DNA from: Lysobacter enzymogenes
Lineage (GTDB): Bacteria; Pseudomonadota; Gammaproteobacteria; Xanthomonadales; Xanthomonadaceae
Direction: 5' to 3'
Assembly (NCBI RefSeq): GCF_900106525.1
Contig: NZ_FNOG01000003.1
Coordinates: 281,676-345,675 of the forward strand
DNA length: 64,000 nt
In this document: piece after piece, positions 57,955 through 64,000 of the stretch
How the letters are laid out: every line of letters begins with the position of its first letter
How positions within the stretch are numbered: position 1 is the first letter of the stretch
Notes under the pieces: generated by a model
What the model was told of the DNA's origin: nothing
The model's input: the letters and a program-made list of their open reading frames with translations, nothing else
The model's database searches: none
Position numbers and translations under genes: made by a program

Positions 57955-58314
57955 ATGCCCGGCATGGACCCCGCGCTGCGTCAGCCCTACACCTTGCCGG
58001 ACCGCTTCGAATGGGCGAACTCGGCGCACACCGATTTTCGCGAGGCCCACATCATCGTGTATCGGCGCGAGCGCTGGGTCGCGGCTGCACTGCCGCGCAA
58101 GCGCGGCGGCTGGGAGGCTTACACCGGCATGTATCGCCGGATGATCAAGGTAGCGTCCTGGCACAACTTCGAGCGCGAGGCCGAGGCCGTCCGCTGGATT
58201 GCGGGATGGGTGACCAAGTACGAGCGCCAGATCGTGCGCGAGATGCCGACCGGCGATCGCCACCCTGCGGTTGCACCGCGGTACGTGCTGGAGCGGATGA
58301 AGCACGGGCGCTAG
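57955..58314 (+). CDS. last late gene, basic protein of unknown function
   Basis: This 119-residue protein (or 116 from the second ATG at 57964) is rich in Arg, Trp and Tyr (VYRRERWVAAALPRKRGGWEAY, IAGWVTKYERQIVREMP). It is separated from the fibre gene by 55 bases and is followed by a terminator. It could be a moron or a late regulator. No family is recognised. Confidence 0.6.
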   Translation: MPGMDPALRQPYTLPDRFEWANSAHTDFREAHIIVYRRERWVAAALPRKRGGWEAYTGMYRRMIKVASWHNFEREAEAVRWIAGWVTKYERQIVREMPTGDRHPAVAPRYVLERMKHGR

Positions 58315-58382
58315 GCGGGCAGGGCTGCCACCCTATCGCGTCGTAAGCTATTGATCGCGCTCGCGCGGATTGAGCGTTTCGG

Positions 58383-58410
58383 CGAGGCCCAAAAACGGCC
58401 TCGTTTCCTT
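58383..58410 (+). terminator. terminator at the end of the prophage
   Basis: CGAGGCC-CAAAAAC-GGCCTCG followed by TTTCCTT ends the late operon shortly before the tRNA fragment. Confidence 0.75.
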
Positions 58411-58439
58411 CCCGATCATACGGTTAGGCGCGACCCGCG

Positions 58440-58490
58440 GACTGCCTGGGGGGCAGAGGGTCGTCGGTTCAAATCCGGCCGTCCCGACCA
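58440..58490 (+). pseudogene. 3' fragment of a proline-type tRNA, attR candidate
   Basis: From GACTGCCTGGGGGGCAG (anticodon arm with loop CTGGGGG, anticodon GGG) through the T-arm GTCGG-TTCAAAT-CCGGC and CGTCCCG-A-CCA this is the 3' part of a tRNA-Pro. The matching 5' acceptor CGGGACG and D-arm are absent upstream. A fragment starting in the anticodon arm and ending at CCA is the usual att core of tRNA-targeting phages. No intact tRNA-Pro is in the window. The following 58491-58703 holds no gene I can support. Confidence 0.75.
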
Positions 58491-58703
58491 TTCGATTGCG
58501 ATCATCGGCCTGGATGGAGTGTGGTTTGCCTCCATCCCTCGCGCCGGCTTTCATCCCGTTACGAATACGCGTCTTGCCGGGACCTTAGTCCTCGGCCGCT
58601 CGCGGCCTGTGCGATTGGTCGCGTGCGACGCCTGCCTGCGCGTGAGGCGTCCGCACCCAGCCCCGACGTTCTGCCGTGAAGCGCGCCGTGCGGCCGCGCC
58701 GGC

Positions 58704-59033
58704 CTATTGCCCGCCCAGCTGATAGACGAGCTCGCCGCTGTGCTCTCGCTGCCGGACCTCGACCTCTACGCGATAGCCGGCTTCGTACCGCTGCGACGAC
58801 CACAACTCCACGTTCGACCCGTCGTCCAGGCGGATGAGGCAGCGCGAGCCCGAGTTCGTGGAAAGGCGGCCGACCGGCTTTCGACAATCCACGACCCGGC
58901 CGCCCTGGGCCGTGGCGGGGCCCTGCGGCGTGTCGCGTTCCGACCGGGCCGCCACGGCCAGGACGATCATCGCCACCAGGGCGGTGACTGCGAGGCCTAT
59001 CGTCGTGCTGGTCTTCATCCTTGAGGCCTTCAT
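58704..59033 (-). CDS. small membrane-anchored host protein
   Basis: This 109-residue protein (or 104 from the second ATG at 59018) has one N-terminal TM helix or uncleaved signal (TTIGLAVTALVAMIVLAVAA). The periplasmic part has two Cys (VVDCRKPVG, SRCLIRLDDGSNVELW) and a strand-rich end. It is the first host gene after the prophage. Function is unknown. The gap 59034-59336 shows no other gene. Confidence 0.6.
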   Translation of the reverse strand: MKASRMKTSTTIGLAVTALVAMIVLAVAARSERDTPQGPATAQGGRVVDCRKPVGRLSTNSGSRCLIRLDDGSNVELWSSQRYEAGYRVEVEVRQREHSGELVYQLGGQ

Positions 59034-59336
59034 CAGCCGGGAAACGAACGCACGGCAGCGCGGCCGATAGCGTGTTCGCGAATTCTAAGGCGCTGCGGGA
59101 CGGTCCGGCCGAACCCGGTCGTATCCGGGGCGAACCCAGCCGGCCGCAGGCGGTGCGCACGTGCTCCGGCCGTCCCCGCGCCCGGGTCGCCGAACCGCCC
59201 TTCCGACCGTCCGATCTCGATTGCAAATCGCCCGGCAACCCCGGATATTCCGCTCTGATCGCGTTTTTTGCTCCGGACCAGGACGTCCCGGTGAAATCCC
59301 ATCGGCGTCCGGTCTTCTTCCAGGTGACCGCCGCTC

Positions 59337-60263
59337 ATGAATTCCCGCCGTTCCTGCCGTCCCCAGCCGCTGTTGCTGGCCCTCGCCGCGACGGCGCTGT
59401 TCTCGCTGGCGGCTTGCGACAGCTCCAAGCCCGCGACCGCGGCGGCAGCCGCACCGACGGCTGGTAACGGCGCGCAGGTCGCCTGTCCCGCGCAGGATCT
59501 CAAGGGGTTCGTCGCCGCGTTCGCCGAAGATCCGGCGCTGCAAAAGGCCTTCACCGCCGAAGAGGTGGACACCGCCTTCGTCGACTACGCCGCCCAGCCC
59601 GAGCCGGCCGAATCGGTCGAGCGCCTGCCGCGCGCGCGCCTGAATTTCCCGGTCATGCCCAACCGCGCGCAGCAGGCCAAGGAAGGGCTGCACTATCGCG
59701 AGATTTCCGCAGGCCCCGAGCGCGCGGTGATCGCGCTGGAAGTGCCCGACACCGACGCGCAGCTGACCTACACCTTCCGCCGCGACCGTTGCTGGACCCT
59801 GGTCAAGATCGTCGATCCGGCCTTCGGCAAGGCCTTCCCGGGCGAGGCGCCCGCCGCGGCGCGCACGCCGGTCGACGCGCCGGCCAATGCGCCCGCGCCG
59901 CGCGCGGACGAGCCGGCGACGCCCAAGGGGCTCAGCGCCACCTTCGCCGCCTGCATGGACCGCGCCGGTTCGCAGCAGATTCCGCGCGCCGAATGCCTCA
60001 GCGCCGAGCGCGCCCGCCAGGACGCGCGCTTGAACCGGGTCTACAAGGAACTCATCGGCAGCCTGCAGGGCATGCGCCGCGAGCAGATCGTCGAAGCGCA
60101 GCGCGCCTGGCTGCAGCTGCAGCAGAAGGACGGCGCGTTCGAAACCTCGGTATTCGAGCCGCTCGGCACGATGGGCGATCTGCAATCGGTCGAGTCGGAG
60201 GCGCTCAGCATCAGCGAGCGCGCCGACCGGCTGGAGAAGTATCTGGAACTGAGCAAGCTCTGA
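59337..60263 (+). CDS. lipoprotein with LprI-like C-terminus, candidate immunity protein
   Basis: This 308-residue protein has a lipoprotein signal peptide with LAAC (Cys27). A first periplasmic domain (about 50-165) and a Pro/Ala linker follow. The C-terminal part (about 200-300: CMDRAGSQQIPRAECLSAERARQDARLNRVYKEL, shown here in family terms as C...D..LN.VY..L, then AQRAWLQLQQ) resembles LprI/DUF1311 lysozyme-inhibitor proteins. It lies 58 bases upstream of a peptidoglycan-hydrolase effector gene in the same direction. Protection of self against that effector is inferred. Confidence 0.75.
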   Translation: MNSRRSCRPQPLLLALAATALFSLAACDSSKPATAAAAAPTAGNGAQVACPAQDLKGFVAAFAEDPALQKAFTAEEVDTAFVDYAAQPEPAESVERLPRARLNFPVMPNRAQQAKEGLHYREISAGPERAVIALEVPDTDAQLTYTFRRDRCWTLVKIVDPAFGKAFPGEAPAAARTPVDAPANAPAPRADEPATPKGLSATFAACMDRAGSQQIPRAECLSAERARQDARLNRVYKELIGSLQGMRREQIVEAQRAWLQLQQKDGAFETSVFEPLGTMGDLQSVESEALSISERADRLEKYLELSKL

Positions 60264-60321
60264 GCCACCCACTTCCCGTCGGCACGCTTTCTGCCGCTCG
60301 TCCGAACTCAAGGATCGAATC

Positions 60322-63180
60322 ATGACGAACATCGATACCCGCAACCTGGATACCGTCGCCGGCGCGGTGTACTTCACCGTGGGACGCGGCACCGAAGGCG
60401 GCTCGGCCTCGTACCGGCTGTCGGTCGCCGGCGTCGACCGCAGCGAATGGGGCCAGGCCAGCGCGGTGGCGTCCGACAGCGGCTACAGCATCGGCACGAT
60501 CCAGGTCGATCTAGGCAAGCGCGGCACCTGGCCGCTGGGCGAGACCCGCGATCGCCCGCTGCGCGCCGGCGAAACCACTTACGTCGACGGCATCATCGCC
60601 CAGGCCTCGGATTACGCCCGCCGCAACGGCCTGGACTTCCCCAGCGATACGCGGCAACTGCGCGCCGACCTGCTGACCCACGGCGACGGCGGCCAGCGTC
60701 GCGACGGCAGCCGCCGCGACACCATCAGCTTCATCGAACCGGGCGTGCGCGACAGCATCAACGCCTGGGCCGGCTCCGAGGAAGGCAAGCGCTGGATCCA
60801 CTCGCACATCGATTATCCGCAGGTCCGCAACGCGACCCAGACCGCGATGACGATCCTCGACCGCTCCGGCAGCAACATCTCCGAAGACCGCCGCTTCGAG
60901 ACCATCAACATCCTGGCCAAGACCGCCAACCAGTATCCGGCCGGCTTGAACCGACTGGAGAACGTGCTCAAGAACGGCGGCGACTACGACCGTCTGCTGG
61001 AGGAAGCGCAGGCGATCCGCCGCTCGGTCAATTACTTCGACGCGCCCAAGGCGGCCTCGGTCGCGCAGACCTACGAAGACAACTACAACGATCCGAACCG
61101 GCAGCCGGCGATGGATCGCGCGCATGCGCGGGTCGCGCGTTCGGACTACGACCCGAACAACGAGCGCAACGACGCCGACGTCCGCCAGGCGCTGAGCGCG
61201 CTGCCGAGCGGCGCGCCGCGCCGCGCCGCGGCCGCCAACACCGTGCTGGAAATGGGCGAGAGCGGCCGCGAGGTGCGCAAGCTCGAATCCAACCTCGCCG
61301 GCCTGGGCTACAACGACGCGCAGGGCCGCGCGCTGGCCGTGGACGGCAACTTCAGCGCCGAGACCAAGCACGCGGTGGAGACCTACCAGCGCGATGCGCA
61401 GTTGCAGGGCGTGGACGGCAAGGCCGGGCCGCGCACCCTGGGCTCGATCGACCAGACCGTGCGTGGGCTGCAGCAGAACCTGGCGACCTTGGGCGCGACC
61501 GACGCGCGCGGGCGCGCGGTCGGCGTCGACGGCTATTACGGCGACGGCACCCGCGACGCGGTGCGCAGCTTCCAGCAGAACAACGGCATCACCCCGACCG
61601 GCGTCGCCGACGAGGCCACGCGCGGTGCGATCGAAGCCGCCGCGCGCCAGCGCACCCAGGGCGGCCAGACCGCGCCGGCGCCGACGCCGCAGCAACCTGC
61701 GCCGGCGACTCCGACGCAACCGACGCCGCAACAGCCGGCCGCGGCCAATCCGCAGCAGCCCGCACCGGCGACTCCGGCGCAGCCGGCGCCGCAACAACCG
61801 GCGGCCGCCAATCCGCAGCAGCCCGCGCCGGCAGCGGCGCAGCCGGCCGGCCCGCGTTCGTTCAACGAGGTCATGCGCGTCGTGCTGCCGCCGCAGAACG
61901 GCGTGAACCCGCACATGACCAGCGACTTCGGCCCGCGCGTGCTCAACGGCCGGCCCGACGATCATGGCGGCGTCGACTTCAACTACGTCGGCGGCCAGAA
62001 CGGCATCAACCTCAATCATCCGACCGTGCGCTCGCCGGTCAGCGGCGTGGTGGTGTCCTCCGGCGGCGGCTACAACACCGTCGGCATCCGCGACGACCAG
62101 GGCAACGTGCACCAGATCCTGCACCTGGATTCGCGCTCGGTGCAGGTCACCAATCCGCCGACGCGGGTCGAGGCGGGCGATCCGATCGGCACCATGGGCG
62201 GGCGCACGCCGGACGGCCGCAACGGCGCGGCCCAGCACGTGCACTATCAACTGCGCGATCCGAACGGGCGGATCGTCGATCCGGAAGCCTATTGGAACAA
62301 CCCGCAGCGCGCGCAGGGCCAGGCGCCGGCCGATCCGCTCGCCGACGGCCGCCTGCAACGCAACGAACGCGGCGAGCCGGTGCGCCAGCTGCAACAGAAT
62401 CTGGAAACCCTCGGCGTGCAGTTCCAGGACGCGCAGGGGCGGCGGATCGCCGCGACCGGCTATTACGGCGGGCAGACCGAGAACGCAGTGCGCGAGTTCC
62501 AGCGCACGCACCAGATCGAACCGACCGGCGTGGCCGATGCGGCCACCCGCCAGGCGATCGAAACCGCTGCGCGCGAACGCACTCAAGCCCAGGGCCAGAA
62601 TCCGGGCGAGCCGACCCGCGCCGTGCCGGCGCAGCCGCAGGGCCAGCCGCCGGCACCGAATGCTGCTGCGCCGAACGCGCCCAACGCGGCGACGCCGAGC
62701 GCGCCGGCACCGGTGGCGCCCAATCCCGCCGCGCCGCAACCGGCCGAAGCCGCGCGTCCGGCTCCGTCCGGCCCGGCCAATCCGCCGCTGCTGAGCGATC
62801 CGGCCAATCCGAACAACCGGCTCTACAACCAGATCCTGGGCAAGGTCCACGAGGCTGAGGCCGCGCGCGGCATCGCGCCGGGGCCGTACAGCCAGAACCT
62901 CGCCGCCGCGCTCACCGTCGAAGCGCTGCGCGAGCGCATCACCCAGCCCGACCGGGTCGAACTCAGCCGCGACGGCTCGCTCGCGCGCGTGGTCCAGGCC
63001 AGCGCGATCGGGCCCGAGCTCAACCGCAACACCGACGGCATCGCCACCCAGCAGGCAGTGCGTCAGCCGATGCAGGAAAGCAGCGAGCAGGCCGCGCAGG
63101 TCGCCAACAACGTGCGCACGCAGGACGCCAACGAGCAGCGCCAGCGGCAGGAGCGTTCGGAGAAGGCGGCGGCGTTGTAA
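60322..63180 (+). CDS. multidomain peptidoglycan hydrolase, T4SS effector (X-Tfe-like)
   Basis: This 952-residue protein has no signal peptide. A lysozyme-like N-terminal region (about 20-200) has GTEGGSASYRLS and DSGYSIGTIQVDLG. Two PG_binding_1 repeats span about 306-440, followed by a Pro/Gln repeat linker. The M23 peptidase domain spans about 525-655, with His548 and Asp552 (DDHGGVDF) and His639/His641 (HVHY). A third PG-binding repeat (about 672-752) and a second linker follow. The C-terminal about 120 residues (NLAAALTVEALRERITQPDR, VELSRDG, Gln-rich end) match XVIPCD, the signal of Xanthomonadales type IV secretion killing effectors. It is paired with a lipoprotein gene upstream. Confidence 0.85.
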   Translation: MTNIDTRNLDTVAGAVYFTVGRGTEGGSASYRLSVAGVDRSEWGQASAVASDSGYSIGTIQVDLGKRGTWPLGETRDRPLRAGETTYVDGIIAQASDYARRNGLDFPSDTRQLRADLLTHGDGGQRRDGSRRDTISFIEPGVRDSINAWAGSEEGKRWIHSHIDYPQVRNATQTAMTILDRSGSNISEDRRFETINILAKTANQYPAGLNRLENVLKNGGDYDRLLEEAQAIRRSVNYFDAPKAASVAQTYEDNYNDPNRQPAMDRAHARVARSDYDPNNERNDADVRQALSALPSGAPRRAAAANTVLEMGESGREVRKLESNLAGLGYNDAQGRALAVDGNFSAETKHAVETYQRDAQLQGVDGKAGPRTLGSIDQTVRGLQQNLATLGATDARGRAVGVDGYYGDGTRDAVRSFQQNNGITPTGVADEATRGAIEAAARQRTQGGQTAPAPTPQQPAPATPTQPTPQQPAAANPQQPAPATPAQPAPQQPAAANPQQPAPAAAQPAGPRSFNEVMRVVLPPQNGVNPHMTSDFGPRVLNGRPDDHGGVDFNYVGGQNGINLNHPTVRSPVSGVVVSSGGGYNTVGIRDDQGNVHQILHLDSRSVQVTNPPTRVEAGDPIGTMGGRTPDGRNGAAQHVHYQLRDPNGRIVDPEAYWNNPQRAQGQAPADPLADGRLQRNERGEPVRQLQQNLETLGVQFQDAQGRRIAATGYYGGQTENAVREFQRTHQIEPTGVADAATRQAIETAARERTQAQGQNPGEPTRAVPAQPQGQPPAPNAAAPNAPNAATPSAPAPVAPNPAAPQPAEAARPAPSGPANPPLLSDPANPNNRLYNQILGKVHEAEAARGIAPGPYSQNLAAALTVEALRERITQPDRVELSRDGSLARVVQASAIGPELNRNTDGIATQQAVRQPMQESSEQAAQVANNVRTQDANEQRQRQERSEKAAAL

Positions 63181-63225
63181 CGTCGCGCGCCGCGCGTTCG
63201 CGGCGGCTGCGTAGCGGACTACGGG

Positions 63226-63249
63226 AAACCCCGTGCGAGCGGGGTTTTT
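63226..63249 (+). terminator. terminator of effector gene
   Basis: AACCCCG-TGCGAG-CGGGGTTTTT, 46 bases past the stop codon, is a short GC stem followed by five T. Confidence 0.85.
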
Positions 63250-63284
63250 CGTTGTGCGGGCGTGCGAGGCTTAGCGCATGGCTC

Positions 63285-63470
63285 ATGCCGCGATGCAGTT
63301 TGGGCGCGCGAGGAGCGACGCTGATTCGTATCGGCGCTGTCGGGTGCGAGTAGCGGCGACGGCTGATAGCGCGGCGTAGTTCGGATCTGCGAGGAGCGGC
63401 GTTGGCTCATAGCGCAGTGCCGTTCGGGCGCGCGAGGAGCAGCGTTGGCTCCTACGGCAGCGGAGGTGCG
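63285..63470. repeat. degenerate tandem repeats of about 40-50 bases
   Basis: Four head-to-tail units share the pattern (GC)GAG-GAGC-GCG-TGG/GCTGAT followed by AGCGC-G-GT-GTTCGG. They are recognisable by GCGAGGAGCGACGCTGAT, GCGAGTAGCGGCGACGGCTGAT, GCGAGGAGCGGCGTTGGCTC and GCGAGGAGCAGCGTTGGCTC. The core GAGGAGC resembles the head of the GTAGGAGC REP, so they may be decayed REPs in tandem. Confidence 0.6.
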
Positions 63471-63650
63471 GACGCCCGCGTGGGGCCGCTTGCGCGCTCG
63501 TGTGCGCAGCCCAAGCCGCGCGAACGCGAGGATAGCCGCGCCGCGCGCGGCGCAATCGCAGGCTGTGCGAGCCGTTGCGGCGACACTGTTCGCCGGGCCG
63601 AGGGCCCGACCCGGACCGGCCGGGCGGGATGCCGGCACTGCGAGGACCCC

Positions 63651-63842
63651 ATGACTCCGACGCCCCTGGAACGCACCGGCGAATTCGAACGCACCGACAA
63701 CGGCTGGGTGCTCAAGTTCTGGATCCGCGAAGACGCCGGCCTGCGCCTGCGCCACGAAGTCTTCGACGACACCCCGGCACTGCTGCGCCGGATCTACGAG
63801 GTGTTCGGACGCGCGGGAGCGGGCGCCGGCGCGACCGGCTGA
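63651..63842 (+). CDS. small host protein of unknown function
   Basis: This 63-residue protein reads LERTGEFERTDNGWVLKFWIREDAGLRL, then FDDTPALLRRIYEVFG, a compact alpha/beta layout. No family is recognised. It follows the tandem-repeat region. Confidence 0.55.
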   Translation: MTPTPLERTGEFERTDNGWVLKFWIREDAGLRLRHEVFDDTPALLRRIYEVFGRAGAGAGATG

Positions 63843-63904
63843 AGCGCGCCGCTGCAGCGCCGCGCGCCGCGCCCACAAACCGCGGTCGTAGCTTCGTTCG
63901 CAAC

Positions 63905-63990
63905 TGTAGGAGCTGCGCAAGCTGCGACCGCGGGGTAGCCGGTCGCGTCGTAGGCGAGATGTCGCGGTCGCGGCTTGCGCCGCTCCTACA
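63905..63990. repeat. GTAGGAGC REP inverted pair
   Basis: TGTAGGAGCTGCGCAAGCTGCGACC at the left (shown by its head TGTAGGAGCTGCGCAAGC) and CGCTCCTACA at the right frame an 86-base pair. The left arm carries T changes that its own inner half compensates. No gene lies from 63843 to the window end. Confidence 0.8.
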
Positions 63991-64000
63991 GGGAGCGGCC

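Larger units (their letters stand above)
24659..58490. mobile_element. HK97-like siphovirus prophage, no integrase visible
   Basis: Contiguous phage modules run from the alpA-like gene 10 bases past tRNA-Ser to a tRNA 3' fragment at 58440-58490. They are, in order: leftward early recombination operon, CI/Cro switch, replication, late promoter, lysis, HNH, terminase, head, tail, fibres. Structural genes are intact by length and order. No tyrosine or serine integrase or transposase was found in any frame, and the two edges carry different tRNA sequences, so the exact att sites are unproven. Confidence 0.9.

Noticed and set aside
24630..58480. att core shared by tRNA-Ser and the right tRNA fragment (GGTTCGAATCC / GGTTCAAATCC)
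   Set aside because: The similarity is the universal T-loop consensus of tRNAs, with a mismatch, and does not extend into the stems; it is not evidence for a recombination core.
58348..58554. Minus-strand ORF with MVGTAGFEPTTLCPPG
   Set aside because: Same artefact: it is the antisense of the tRNA-Pro fragment at 58440-58490.

Overview
The window is a high-GC chromosomal segment from a gammaproteobacterium of the Xanthomonadaceae. Lysobacter is the best guess, inferred from four things: the serC-pheA-hisC-aroA operon, abundant GTAGGAGC-type REP palindromes, msrP-msrQ, and a Xanthomonadales-type type IV secretion effector carrying a C-terminal XVIPCD-like domain. No 16S or other marker is present to prove the genus.

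Left host region (1-24658). An arsC-like start and tRNA-Val(CAC) open the window. A lipid-themed neighbourhood follows: two phasin-like proteins, a TetR regulator, an acyl-CoA-binding protein, a fused two-domain fatty acyl-CoA reductase, a patatin-like phospholipase and a PHA-system protein. Next come a two-FHA membrane protein, msrPQ, the operon serC-pheA-hisC-aroA (pheA is preceded by hairpins and a coupled 14-codon ORF), two TonB-domain proteins, serS, a divergent azoR/lysR pair and tRNA-Ser(TGA). REP pairs of at least two families and a 33-bp perfect inverted repeat fill the gaps.

Prophage (about 24659-58490). A nearly complete HK97-like siphophage lies directly downstream of tRNA-Ser. 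The leftward early operon carries an AlpA-like regulator, many small ORFs, an SSB-like protein, a YqaJ exonuclease, a putative annealing protein and NinB. A repressor/Cro switch follows, with three operator copies at OR and two at OL. The rightward operon carries replication genes (DUF1376 O-like with internal iterons and a G-quadruplex motif, P-like, RusA) and a possible antiterminator. The late operon runs from a promoter near 36813 through lysis (M15 endolysin, holin, Rz/Rz1), HNH, terminase, portal, protease, capsid and connectors. It continues through the tail tube, chaperones with a GGGAAAC -1 frameshift, the tape measure, and a GTA-like DUF2460-DUF2163-NlpC-tip module with fibres. Several late transcription units start with the same module, a terminator-like hairpin followed by TTTCTGGAGC and ATG. 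No integrase is visible. The right edge is a 3' fragment of a proline-type tRNA that does not match the tRNA-Ser at the left edge, so the element looks rearranged.

Right host region (58491-64000). A small membrane protein is followed by the most notable host locus: a lipoprotein with a LprI-like C-terminus directly upstream of a 952-residue multidomain peptidoglycan hydrolase (lysozyme-like region, three PG-binding repeats, M23 peptidase, XVIPCD-like tail). This is best read as a type IV secretion killing effector with its immunity lipoprotein. Degenerate tandem repeats and another REP close the window.
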